This document shows positions 51,022-60,275 of a stretch of 64,000 nucleotides of DNA, in pieces. The stretch lies in NCBI RefSeq assembly GCF_000231115.1, contig NW_006889834.1:124001-188000 (forward strand). The letters run 5' to 3'. Each line of letters begins with the position of its first letter. Position 1 is the first letter of the stretch. This DNA is from Vittaforma corneae ATCC 50505. Its lineage: Eukaryota; Microsporidia; Nosematidae. Below the pieces are notes generated by a model. That model was not told where the DNA came from. It saw only the letters and a program-made list of their open reading frames with translations, and ran no database searches. A program made the translations under genes and the position numbers.

Positions 51022-51026
51022 TTTTT
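51022..51026 (+). terminator. RNA polymerase III terminator
   Basis: A run of five T bases begins six bases after the tRNA 3' end, the standard Pol III stop. It is followed by CTTTT. The next coding start is only 16 bases further on. Confidence 0.75.
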
Positions 51027-51041
51027 CTTTTGCTCCCACCC

Positions 51042-51521
51042 ATGGACATCAAGGATGCAGCATTCTTAGCCATTGTTGACTCTGCAAAAAACATTTTGCT
51101 TTCATACAGCTGCGAAGAGTTCGATAGACATGGACTATTGTCGTCTTTGGGCGAGGAGAACGGGCAGGTTTTCATATTTAAGGATCACACGGTCTTTGTT
51201 TCCAGAATAAATGATATCTCAGTTCTTTTGGTAACATTTCCTGAATCGAATGAAATATTTGTGTCAAAAGCATTTGAAGCATTGGTAAATAGCTTGTCCA
51301 GAGTAATTAAGAACTGGTGCATAGAACGAATTGCTGAAAAATACGATCAGCTCCAACTCATCTTCCACGAGTTTGTGTTCAAAGGAATCATTCTTGTTGA
51401 CGAAGAAGATGAACTAAGCTCAAGAATAATGAAAAGAACCTTTGAAAACATGAATGCAATTAAGGTCAATAAAGGATTTGCCTCTCTCCTGAACAAGGCT
51501 ACCAAGTCATTGAGAAAATAA
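51042..51521 (+). CDS. RET3: Coatomer subunit zeta (COPI)
   Basis: The ATG at 51042 follows CCCACCC and gives 159 residues. The longin-like fold shows FLAIVDSAKNILLSYS, an edge strand with VFVSRINDISVLLVTFP and SNEIFVSKAFEALVNSL. The C-terminal HEFVFKGIILVDEEDELSSRI matches the DE.vD.G.i.E.D motif of zeta-COP. It partners gamma-COP in the COPI coat for Golgi-to-ER return. An AP small (sigma) subunit is the alternative but fits that last motif less well. The start lies 25 bases after a tRNA gene. Confidence 0.8.
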   Translation: MDIKDAAFLAIVDSAKNILLSYSCEEFDRHGLLSSLGEENGQVFIFKDHTVFVSRINDISVLLVTFPESNEIFVSKAFEALVNSLSRVIKNWCIERIAEKYDQLQLIFHEFVFKGIILVDEEDELSSRIMKRTFENMNAIKVNKGFASLLNKATKSLRK

Positions 51522-51833
51522 AGTGCAGTGGACAACCAACAAACTAGCGACTTTGGCGTCTGTACTAGAAACTTTGATCTTCTTAAGACTAATGCTATAT
51601 TAAACTCTTCCTCTACTCTTCACTGATTTTTTCCAAAAGGTTAAATAAATTAGCTTGTAGCACTTCAAGATTAGTATAGACCTAAGACCTTATATATAGC
51701 AAACACCATTGGAATTACTTAAAAATACTTGGATAATGAGCTTCAATTAAAGAGATAAATATAGTTTGCATTGGCTAGAAACCAAAAGAGCGTTTAAAAA
51801 GTACTGCTTTATTCAGCTGTGCTCATCCCATAT
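51522..51833. other. Spacer between convergent genes
   Basis: AT-rich sequence between the ends of the zeta-COP and gamma-tubulin genes. I see nothing identifiable in it. Confidence 0.4.
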
Positions 51834-53099
51834 TCACATTTTTCCATAGCTATCGATTATGCTTTGGACTGTTTCCCTGCTTGCATCAAACAGTGAAAGA
51901 TCTGTGTCAAATTTCTTGTACATCTCAATGAACGCATTTCTTTTCTTGAGTTGGTCAAACTGTGCTGTTATTTTCTTAAGAAGTGTGGCAATACCTGTTG
52001 TGTTGTGTAGGCATAGCCCACTTACTCTATTGAACTCGGGCTTTTTTCTGGAAATCGCAGTAAGAAAGAATGGCGGAATGCCTTCCACAAAATTAACTGC
52101 CCTTCGGCTAAAGACCGATTCAACGTACCGGCTGACCTCTGATGCATCACTTACTCCTTCAAGAATATTGAAAAGCGATAGACTAGCATTAGTCTTATAT
52201 GTCTCAAATGTGCAGAGCTTGGTCTTGGGTAGTATCAATCTTCTCATCACATCGCTAACAGTTGTAGCTCGAACAACCTGATGAAGCTCATCGCAGGTAA
52301 ATGGTGTATAGCTAGGAACAATGAATTTAAATTCCGGAACAGGCACAGTACAGCTCAGAATAGATCTATAATCACAATACATATGGGTTGGATATCGAAT
52401 CGTAGATGTATACGAAGACATAACTGTAGATACAAGTGCATTCAAAATATTAAAGCTTACATTCTTTGTACGGATGGAGTCAAATGTTACCTGCCCTAAG
52501 GCATGGTTATCCATCACAATGACGTTATCTGCGTATTTGCTTAAGTAATTAAGCGTCAATATGGTATTATAAGGCTGAACTACAACATCGCTTCCATCTT
52601 CATTTGCTGGAAGAATTGAGAACGTCGTTAAAATCTTTTTGGGAAAGTAGTCTCCAATGCTTTCAAGCATCAAGGATCCAAAGCCCGATCCCGTGCCGCC
52701 TGCAACACTGTGCATGATGTTGAATGCCTCTAGCGATTCGCAAGCCTCGGCCTCTCTTTGGACTATGTCCATGACGTCCTCCTTGAATCTATTGGCCACG
52801 AAGTATCCGTGTGCCCAGTTGTTACCAGCCCCGCCACCTTCATTGGAAACAAACATATTTTCCCTGTTGAATATTGGCGCACACTGTCCTATTACTCTTG
52901 GCTCTAGATCAAGAAGGATGGATCTTGGAATATACCTGGAATCATCGGCCTGGTAGAAAAATACATCTTTTCGGTCATTTTGGTTGTCAAGCAGTGTTCC
53001 ATCCAGTGAGATTTTATGTTCTGAGCATAGCTTCTTCCAAAACTCATTTCCTATTTGATTTCCACACTGTCCTATTTGCAATGCCACTATCTCGTGCAT
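51834..53099 (-). CDS. TUB4: Gamma-tubulin
   Basis: The gene starts at CCCCATG and codes 421 residues. The tubulin nucleotide motif GGTGSGFGS, the opening EIVALQIGQCGNQIG and the gamma-specific GGGAGNNWAHGY are clear. ILLDLEPRVI and the lack of alpha/beta-type tails support gamma over alpha or beta. It nucleates spindle microtubules at the spindle plaque. It is somewhat shorter than the usual 450-470 residues because the C-terminal tail is trimmed. Confidence 0.97.
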   Translation of the reverse strand: MHEIVALQIGQCGNQIGNEFWKKLCSEHKISLDGTLLDNQNDRKDVFFYQADDSRYIPRSILLDLEPRVIGQCAPIFNRENMFVSNEGGGAGNNWAHGYFVANRFKEDVMDIVQREAEACESLEAFNIMHSVAGGTGSGFGSLMLESIGDYFPKKILTTFSILPANEDGSDVVVQPYNTILTLNYLSKYADNVIVMDNHALGQVTFDSIRTKNVSFNILNALVSTVMSSYTSTIRYPTHMYCDYRSILSCTVPVPEFKFIVPSYTPFTCDELHQVVRATTVSDVMRRLILPKTKLCTFETYKTNASLSLFNILEGVSDASEVSRYVESVFSRRAVNFVEGIPPFFLTAISRKKPEFNRVSGLCLHNTTGIATLLKKITAQFDQLKKRNAFIEMYKKFDTDLSLFDASRETVQSIIDSYGKM

Positions 53100-53379
53100 G
53101 GGGTAAGTGAAAACAATATCGGGAAATAGATAAAGTTAGGAGATAAACAGCATGAAATTTGCATCCTGCATCAGTGACCATGGCTTGCCACCATCCCTAA
53201 TGGGCAAATACATGAGCAAGCTGTATTATTACGCCTAGTTTGATAGTAAAAGTGGTAATCGAAAAGCGGCAATACAACCATACATGACACAAGCCATTGT
53301 TCTTCAGCAGCTTCAATATCGAACTTTTTTGCTCCTTCTAAAAAATTTTGAAAATTTTGTAAAAGTCCTGGCCCTTCGC

Positions 53380-53928
53380 ATGATGTTCATGTTCAGTAAG
53401 CAGAACTACAGTAAATGTAACCTCAAGGAATTTAAAGTGGTTGGATGCAAAAATCCTTCCGAGAAAGAGCCTCAACCGCAGCTCTTCACTTCGAATATTT
53501 TTGCAGAGAATTCCGTTGTTGCCAAATCCAAGTTTTCTAAGCTGCTCAAAGACCAGTTTAAAATAAAAGCAACCAATACGGTCATTGTCAGGCTTGAGGA
53601 GATTGAGCAGGATAATGATTTTGAAGTCAAGAACTATGGCATTAGGTTCACCTACAGAACTAGAACGGGACTTTGCAATGCATATAAGGAAGTAAGACAC
53701 ATCAACCGAGTGCTTGCTGTCCAGGATCTCTATACCGAGTTTGGATCAAAGCATAAGCTCAAGAAGCACGAGTTTTACATTATTGAAGTCAAGCAACTTG
53801 CTGACGATGAGGTTACCAAGAGTAGAGTCCTGCCGTATGTTGGAAAGGATGTGAAGTTCCCAGTGTTCTTTAAGCAGTCTAATACTGATGCCGAAGTTGT
53901 TCCAGTATCAACTAATATTTTTAATTAA
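53380..53928 (+). CDS. RPL20: 60S ribosomal protein eL20 (L18a)
   Basis: Translation from the ATG at 53380, five bases after CCC, gives 182 residues. Recognisable blocks are LKEFKVVGCKNPSEKEPQP, IFAENSVVAKSKF, VKNYGIRFTYRTRTG and the late ALRDLY-like VLAVQDLYTEFG. About 14 extra residues precede the usual eL20 N-terminus. A GTAAGC string follows the fifth codon, but removing a segment ending at the next plausible AG breaks the frame, so no intron is called. The frame is open further upstream to an ATG at 53284 without a C-rich signal. Confidence 0.95.
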   Translation: MMFMFSKQNYSKCNLKEFKVVGCKNPSEKEPQPQLFTSNIFAENSVVAKSKFSKLLKDQFKIKATNTVIVRLEEIEQDNDFEVKNYGIRFTYRTRTGLCNAYKEVRHINRVLAVQDLYTEFGSKHKLKKHEFYIIEVKQLADDEVTKSRVLPYVGKDVKFPVFFKQSNTDAEVVPVSTNIFN

Positions 53929-54252
53929 AGACGCCATTTTAGTACTATGCTTTCTGTTGACTTAATAGCAAGTAAATTCGGTCTGCCCATTGGCCAGGCG
54001 TTATTTGATGTTTTGATGCAATTTATGAGCTAAATGTCTCATGACATCTTAATATCTTCTTTGTCTCTTCTATTTTCAGCAAATCTTTAGTTTTGGATGA
54101 AATGTTGGCTGCAGAGCCATAATGTATTTACTCAGGTCTAGCTGTGTCTATTTCTCTATTTTTGCACAACATTAAGGATCTAGATTGCCACGTTGATAAA
54201 AATTTGTCAATGATGCGTTTGACAGTATTTATTTGGATTTATAAAATATCCC
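53929..54252. other. Intergenic stretch
   Basis: Spacer after eL20. Only frames below 25 codons occur here; I see no RNA gene. Confidence 0.4.
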
Positions 54253-54773
54253 ATGAGCAGAAGACTGAGACATGTATTTTCAACGCTTATAGGAGCACTG
54301 CTTTACCTATTGTTTAAAGGGCCACAGGATGTCCTGGAGGAGAGCGTGTTTCCTTCAATATTAGTTATTAATGAAGCCAACTTCACTAATCTGAAAACTG
54401 GGTCTTGGATGGTTGTTACAGAGAAGTTCAAGATCGACAATTTAAATATGTACACAGAAACGCCATCAAACTATGGAGTTCTGGTTGTCAATTCTATGAA
54501 CAAAGCAAGAATTGCAGCACTACTTGGGCTGGAGAATCCTGCAGACTTTGCCATAATTAACAACGGTGTTGTTGTCAACAGGACAGTGAGCCAGAGCATA
54601 GATTTTAACGTCCGTTTCAGAAAATCATAGACTATTTTGTATATTACTGGGCAATACATTTAAAAAGCGTCTTTAAGTCTGCAACAAGCCTTGGAGAAAT
54701 GGTGGAGCTATTTGTGTTTTCAACCCTGATGCTTCTATTTGAAATATTCCGGTATGCAATTGTGGAATATTAA
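54253..54773 (+). CDS. Unknown membrane protein with thioredoxin-like pattern, frame broken near its 3' end
   Basis: CCC directly precedes the ATG. The first frame codes 125 residues: a signal anchor (TLIGALLYLLF), then a region with a faint thioredoxin-like pattern (SILVINEANFTNLKTGSWMV) but no CxxC. It stops at 54630. The overlapping -1 frame, open from just before 54610, continues about 50 codons to 54773 and encodes a plausible second half (FQKIIDYFVYYWAIHLKSVF, then the span VELFVFSTLMLLFEIFRYAI). An indel in the AAAA run near 54620 would join them into a protein of about 172 residues with two membrane spans. No family is recognised. Confidence 0.5.
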
Positions 54774-54927
54774 AGTTCTAAATCAAGCACTCTTTAATAC
54801 TTTTTAGCGTAAACATATTTAATCTACCAGCTATAACAGGCCAATGCAATAGAGTTTTGTGCAACAGCATTTTAACGTACCAAAACTCGCAGAAAATCTT
54901 CAATAACTTGCTCCAATTGTACTAACT

Positions 54928-56616
54928 TTATTTGTCATATAGAAACTTGAGGGTCTTGAATAGCTGGCCACTCTCTGCTCTGTCTTCAAATATCGCATCA
55001 ATACATCTACAGGCATCATCTGACTTCCAAGAGTATTCAGTAAATATTTTCTTCAGAGACCTGAGAAAACTCCTAAATTCAAGATACTCGTCAGATGAAA
55101 ACCTCACCTTTAGCAATATTTCATCTAATAAAAACTCATCTATCTTCTCCTGCATTGTCTTTTCTACCAGGTCTGAATATATACAAATTTTATACTCATC
55201 AATAACTCTATTGATTTCAACAATCACAGTGCGTCTTGTTTCATTTGATGAATATGTAAAGTAGGCTATCTTTCTAAGTATGCTCTCAATATCACTAGCA
55301 GCCAACTTTTTGATTAACTTGAATATTTCCGCATTAAAAACGGTGATTTTATCCACAGACGATGCACAAATGTGTAGCATGCCTCGGGGATGGGCTAGTG
55401 ATGTCTCTCTTTCTTCATCGGAAATGAAAGCCTTTAGATCCTCAAATTCGCTGAAAATATACAGCACAGCCTTGATTTCTTCTCTGTTGATAAATCTGAA
55501 GTTTTCAATAAATAGCCTTGCATGCGAAAGTATCTGAGAAACCAGATCCTTGAATTTGAAGCTAGTGTCAGTGTCACCAAACTTGCATATATAAACAAGC
55601 GTGTCTTTGCATAGCTTCTTATATTCATCGAACCACTGCACATATCTCAATTCATGTATTTTTGAAAGCTCTGACTTAATATGATTGTACTGAACACTTG
55701 AGAGGACATGTCTAATTTCATCCAAGCCAGGATCAAAGGAATGCAGATCTTTTATCTTCTCTGCATATTCTTTGTATCTTGTGGCAAAGTTCAAAATTAG
55801 ATTGCGCTGTTGACTGCTTTCAAGCTTTGCAATTTCTGTTAGTTTCTGAAATACCAAATGCTGAGTATATGAAATCAGCTCAGCAATGCTTTTGTCAGAC
55901 AACCCAGACTTTGTTCTGCAATCTGAATATATTTGAATGGCATGTTCGCATTCATCATACTTCCTTAGCAGAAACTCCATGAACCATTCAGGCTTGTCAA
56001 GTCTATTAGACTCTCTATCAGACAGAAAATGGTATTCAAATTCCTTCTCTAACTTTTTGGCCAAAAAAGGCATGAATGCTTCTTCTTCAAAGTACATCTC
56101 ATACTTGATCATGAAATTGATATAAAATATTAGATCAGCGATCAAAGCCGGATCTTGCATTCTCATCTTGATTTCGTGGAATATCTTCTTTTTTAACAAC
56201 GCCCTCCGTGTATTGAAATACACTTCTTTCTTATCATTCAATATTGGAAACATTGATGTTTTAATTGCTTTTAGTGTATCAAACGATCTAAACACATTCA
56301 ATTTTAAATCGAATGGCAAGGAATTGATCTCCTGGACTATTCTTTCTATCTGTTTTTTATATTCCTTCTCTAAATGCAGCCTCTGGCTCTTTTTATACTC
56401 CTTGACAAGATTTCTTAGAGCTCCAAACTTCTGAGTTCTCTCTTTGTAATCCTTCTTCATACCCACAATCGATGAAACTAGATTGTTGTGCAGCTCAATT
56501 TTTTCTTTTATTTCGCCGTTTAACTCGTTAATTCTAATTTCCATCTTCTTCCTATTTGATCTCAACTCAGCCAATGTTTTTTCCAGACCGCTGTGTTTCT
56601 TTTGTAGTTCATCCAT
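54928..56616 (-). CDS. Dsl1-complex tether subunit Tip20 (RINT1 family)
   Basis: The 562-residue protein starts two bases after CCCC. An N-terminal coiled coil (about 1-95) is followed by helical rods. The block HFLSDRESNRLDKPEWFMEF matches the conserved TN..KPEW region of Tip20/RINT1, and further helices contain YDECEHAIQIYSD. The family tethers COPI vesicles at the ER together with Dsl1 and ER SNAREs. Yeast Tip20 is 701 residues. It is divergent, so the call depends mainly on that one block and the architecture. Confidence 0.6.
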   Translation of the reverse strand: MDELQKKHSGLEKTLAELRSNRKKMEIRINELNGEIKEKIELHNNLVSSIVGMKKDYKERTQKFGALRNLVKEYKKSQRLHLEKEYKKQIERIVQEINSLPFDLKLNVFRSFDTLKAIKTSMFPILNDKKEVYFNTRRALLKKKIFHEIKMRMQDPALIADLIFYINFMIKYEMYFEEEAFMPFLAKKLEKEFEYHFLSDRESNRLDKPEWFMEFLLRKYDECEHAIQIYSDCRTKSGLSDKSIAELISYTQHLVFQKLTEIAKLESSQQRNLILNFATRYKEYAEKIKDLHSFDPGLDEIRHVLSSVQYNHIKSELSKIHELRYVQWFDEYKKLCKDTLVYICKFGDTDTSFKFKDLVSQILSHARLFIENFRFINREEIKAVLYIFSEFEDLKAFISDEERETSLAHPRGMLHICASSVDKITVFNAEIFKLIKKLAASDIESILRKIAYFTYSSNETRRTVIVEINRVIDEYKICIYSDLVEKTMQEKIDEFLLDEILLKVRFSSDEYLEFRSFLRSLKKIFTEYSWKSDDACRCIDAIFEDRAESGQLFKTLKFLYDK

Positions 56617-56806
56617 TCGGGGACCTGGAAAACTTTTTTACACAAATACCAAAATATTTTTATAAAGATGAGCATACTTTAGTACATTTGATACTACAAC
56701 TCCTGTTTATTTAACCATTCTGGAATAACAGAAGGCACAAATTCTGGAATAATCTAGTACTTAGCACATCTGTCGATGCTTTTTAATGATATAGGTTATA
56801 TCCACG

Positions 56807-58006
56807 TCAGCTATTCAATAGGTAATGTGTCTCAGATGGGTTTCCAACAATCAAACACTGGCCCCTGAGTTTATATGCCAGCTCAACAGATTTACTGGTC
56901 AATGAAAAACATCCAAACACGTACAGCTTTTTCAAACGCAACTTCTCAGCCAGCTCTTTAACAACCGAATCGTCGACAATGGTATTCCAGGACACATCGA
57001 GTATTTCGAGCGACTTACACTCGTAAATCTGCTTGATTTTACTTTGGGATAGGCTTGCATGCGAAACATTCAGGTAGTTTAATTTTGCAAATGCTAAATT
57101 TTCAATATTGCTGCAATAGGAAATGTTAAGATGCTGAATATTCTGAGAAACGGGAAGCTCTGTGAGACTGACTATGCCTTCAACATCCAAATACTCAACA
57201 CTAGATAAATTCGGCAGCAAATTGACATTTTTGCATCCTTTTACGCTTAGCTGCTTAAGGTCTTTTAGACATCTAACAAACTTGTCTGAAAGCTTTGTTT
57301 CGCAAATAAAGAGTCGTTGGATGTCAATTAGAAGCTCTGCCTCTTTGGAAAATCCATAGCAGTATGACAGTCTTAGTTCCTCGAGTGATCCATGGCTTTG
57401 ATTAATGCCGTCGATGAACTTATCATCTAGTCTTGAACAGTTTGTTACATCCAAAATCCTAATGCTCTTTGGAACTTCAAAGTTATCTATGAGAAATGCC
57501 CCGGTAATCCTTAAAACCTCTAAACTTTGCATCGACTTAAGTATAAAGTTGAGTGTAAGAGGCCTTAATTGGCCACATTGGAAAAGCTCTAACGATTTTA
57601 GAGTTGTGGAAATATTGAAGTTCTGATCCGCTATCATTGAGCAATCAAAAACGACCAAGCTATCCTTTGAATGCTTGACCAAAAAATCAAAATAAGCCTT
57701 GCTCATCTTTCTTTTTGCACATAAATAGACCGAAATTCTTCGAAGCATTGAATCATTTACCTTCAAACTATGTAGATCTTCAAGCATCTGCTCAATTTCG
57801 TTTTCTGCCTGCACTGCCTCAAATATTTCAAAATTAACCACTTCAAATGGCTTTGAATATTGTATTTTCTTTGGCTTTCTCTTTGGAACTTGGGCTACTT
57901 GTGTTTCTAAATTGAAGACGGCATTGTCCTTTGAACTTCTAAGCTTTATTCCGCTCTCTTCAATGAAATCGGTTAGAGCACTCTTTGGTCCTTTAATGCT
58001 TCGCAT
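56807..58006 (-). CDS. RAD7: Rad7-like leucine-rich-repeat DNA repair protein
   Basis: The 399-residue protein starts four bases after CCC. Its N-terminus reads IKGPKSALTDFIEESGI, the hallmark opening of Rad7, and the rest is a run of cysteine-containing LRRs (LDVTNCSRLDD, LNISYCSNIENL, LDVSWNTIVDD) ending near LIVGNP. In yeast Rad7 works with Rad16 in global-genome nucleotide excision repair and in an Elongin C-Cul3-type ligase. Yeast Rad7 has 565 residues. Other F-box/AMN1-like LRR proteins would lack the N-terminal motif. Confidence 0.8.
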   Translation of the reverse strand: MRSIKGPKSALTDFIEESGIKLRSSKDNAVFNLETQVAQVPKRKPKKIQYSKPFEVVNFEIFEAVQAENEIEQMLEDLHSLKVNDSMLRRISVYLCAKRKMSKAYFDFLVKHSKDSLVVFDCSMIADQNFNISTTLKSLELFQCGQLRPLTLNFILKSMQSLEVLRITGAFLIDNFEVPKSIRILDVTNCSRLDDKFIDGINQSHGSLEELRLSYCYGFSKEAELLIDIQRLFICETKLSDKFVRCLKDLKQLSVKGCKNVNLLPNLSSVEYLDVEGIVSLTELPVSQNIQHLNISYCSNIENLAFAKLNYLNVSHASLSQSKIKQIYECKSLEILDVSWNTIVDDSVVKELAEKLRLKKLYVFGCFSLTSKSVELAYKLRGQCLIVGNPSETHYLLNS

Positions 58007-58099
58007 CTACGGGACAAAAAAGTTTTATAAACATCAAATAAAAAACAAAAAGTTTAGTGAATGGCCAGCATGATTTAACTATATTCCTCGCTATTATAA

Positions 58100-58618
58100 T
58101 TAGTCCCACCACATAACATGCCCAAGACCCTGATCATTCATACTTGCTTCCACAATGCCATCCTCAAATCTCAGCCCCTTAATTCTTAGCCTTACTCTTT
58201 CTCCAGTAATAAATGGTAGCTGATTTCCTTTATAGTTCCAAATCCACTTAGACTCTGCCTCTCCGCCTTCAAATTCACAGTTTTCAAACAAGTCCACTGC
58301 ATGCACCTCATAAATATTTGACATTTCATCTTCAATAACGATTTTCTCTTCTTCCTGTTTTACTATCCTGCCAAACACTATTTCGTCTTGATAAAATCTA
58401 TAGAAGACCACTTCAAAAATAACGTTTGCCACAAGCATTTCACTTTGAATTTCATATTCTGTAATGGCTATGATTTTATCAACAAAAAGTGAAACACCCA
58501 ATGCCTCTATCAGTTTGTTTGTGTATTTTGACTTTAATTTGTCTAAAACGGCAGCATGCCTGTCCACAGATGAGGCTTTTATTTCGACAATGTCCTGGAG
58601 TTCAGACCGAACAAACAT
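58100..58618 (-). CDS. RPC25: RNA polymerase III subunit RPC8 (Rpc25)
   Basis: The frame extends upstream, but the ATG at 58618 is directly preceded by CCC and gives the usual family N-terminus (MFVRSELQDIVEI), for 172 residues. The first half is the RPB7-like tip domain. The second is an OB fold with SKWIWNYKGNQLPFITGERV. The ending NDQGLGHVMWWD matches RPC8 more than RPB7 or RPA43. It forms the Pol III stalk with Rpc17 and assists initiation. Yeast Rpc25 is 212 residues. Confidence 0.88.
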   Translation of the reverse strand: MFVRSELQDIVEIKASSVDRHAAVLDKLKSKYTNKLIEALGVSLFVDKIIAITEYEIQSEMLVANVIFEVVFYRFYQDEIVFGRIVKQEEEKIVIEDEMSNIYEVHAVDLFENCEFEGGEAESKWIWNYKGNQLPFITGERVRLRIKGLRFEDGIVEASMNDQGLGHVMWWD

Positions 58619-58860
58619 GGGACCAAATATTTTCAGTAGATCATGTGGCAGCCGTAAAAAGCTCAGCATTCGGCATATAAAAATATTTGGTGGTGCAAAA
58701 CCACTTATTGCTAGTATCACCTTGCAGAGTCCCAAGCTTATCTGGCTAGTAAAATAATATTATTGTCAAGATGTGTATCAGCTACTGTTTTCAGTAGCAG
58801 CTGAACTCAAGTTAATTTAAATAAACTAATGCCATTAGGATTTAATTATTGAAAATAGAT

Positions 58861-60153
58861 TCACTTAAAAGTCTTTGGCAAATGAAATCTCCTTTCACTA
58901 CTTGTCTTTTGAAAATCCTGAATTTCTTGAACCTTTGATGCAGGGAAATCAAATGACTCAAGTGGTTTTAAATGGACATATGGATTCTCTTTTAAATTCT
59001 GAACATCGCACCAGCTGTGCTTGTGCTCCTGTTGTTTTACACTGCTGAAGTTTTTGATAATGAGCTCAATAATTTCAGATGCTGAATTGAACTTGGCTGG
59101 TGTTTCAACCTGAGACTGCTTCTGATGCTTTTGCTCATTTTGTGTATGCTTCTTGGCACCCTGTGCAGGTCTTTCTTTGCTCTTTTGAGGCTTGGCCTGA
59201 ATGCCTTCATTTCCATCATGTGTGCTTGTCTTCTGTTTACTTGGGCTTTCCACATCTTTCTTTATTTTATTTGGCACTTCCTCTTTAGATGGAAGTGCCA
59301 TCTCCTGCTTGGCTGTTGGGTTTGAAAGCGCTTCTAGCTCGTTTGTAATTGTCTTTTTCTTGTTCAACAACTTAGCAATAGCATTCCAGCCCTCCTTCTG
59401 AAAATCTTGATATGACTGGGTGATTTCCTTATCAATGCTTTCCAACTGTTTTTTTAATTCAGCTGTTTTGCTCACAGGCACAACCTCGGTAGCAGCTGCT
59501 GGCAATCTTTCAGCACTATGCATCATATCCCACTTTTCAGTGGGTCTAACTGTAGAGTAAAGCATATCTTCTGTGACTTCAGATTTTTTACGTGAGCACG
59601 AAGTATCGGATGCAAGCTCTTTGGCAATTTTCTCAGCCTGTGCTTCTGTGGAAGTATACTCAGGTGCCGATCTGTCAATAGTGCAGGCATATTCATCAAC
59701 ATCAAATGTAGGTTCAACACCAAACAGCTTTCTGTTTGCTTCAAACTGGTCCCACTCTTTCTTTTCCTGTTGTGCAGAGCCACTAGCCTTTATCGATGCA
59801 GTCTTTTGGCTTTCTACTTTGCTAGTTTTAACTGTCGACGGCCTAGCCTCATCATTTATGCCTGTGCTTTTTTTTCTTGACTCTAGAATCTTCTGAGCAG
59901 CCTGTGTATATGCTGGGTTCTTGAGCACAATTACTTGCTGCAACTGCTCATCCGTGAAGTTGTCAAAAGATGGTGCTGCCATTCTAGAAACAGTAATTAC
60001 GTACTTTTTTTCTATTTTGAAAAGTGAAATGGAAACGCCAGCGGATTTACTTAAAATAGCATTACTCAAGTAAATGCTATGGATGGTTGACTTGACGAAT
60101 GACCCATAGATATCTCCTAAGTCTCTAATCTTGAGGCATATATCATAAACCAT
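58861..60153 (-). CDS. PBP1: Ataxin-2/Pbp1 homologue (Lsm plus LsmAD)
   Basis: The ATG at 60153 is directly preceded by CCC and gives 430 residues. A later ATG (59982) would remove the first 57. Residues about 3-65 have the pattern of a short Lsm fold (ICLKIRDLGDIYGSFV, then VITVSRMAAPSFDNF). The LsmAD domain is clear (WDQFEANRKLFGVEPTFDVD, DRSAPEYTSTEAQAEKIAKE). The rest is low-complexity Lys/Gln/Ser-rich sequence. The protein normally binds poly(A)-binding protein and controls mRNP granules and polyadenylation. PAB1 is at 5.5 kb. I cannot find a standard PAM2 motif. Confidence 0.82.
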   Translation of the reverse strand: MVYDICLKIRDLGDIYGSFVKSTIHSIYLSNAILSKSAGVSISLFKIEKKYVITVSRMAAPSFDNFTDEQLQQVIVLKNPAYTQAAQKILESRKKSTGINDEARPSTVKTSKVESQKTASIKASGSAQQEKKEWDQFEANRKLFGVEPTFDVDEYACTIDRSAPEYTSTEAQAEKIAKELASDTSCSRKKSEVTEDMLYSTVRPTEKWDMMHSAERLPAAATEVVPVSKTAELKKQLESIDKEITQSYQDFQKEGWNAIAKLLNKKKTITNELEALSNPTAKQEMALPSKEEVPNKIKKDVESPSKQKTSTHDGNEGIQAKPQKSKERPAQGAKKHTQNEQKHQKQSQVETPAKFNSASEIIELIIKNFSSVKQQEHKHSWCDVQNLKENPYVHLKPLESFDFPASKVQEIQDFQKTSSERRFHLPKTFK

Positions 60154-60275
60154 GGGTAGAAAATCTTTGTTTGAATACACCGTTTGAGAGAAATTTTAAA
60201 AGAGTGAAAATGGTGAATCAACCCTGGGCAAGTCAGAAAGTGCTATAAAAATATTTATAACCAACAACGCATTCG

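Noticed and set aside
53396..53427. Possible intron in eL20 (GTAAGC ... CTCAAG)
   Set aside because: Removing these 32 bases shifts the frame and gives an immediate stop; the unspliced frame is continuous into the eL20 body.
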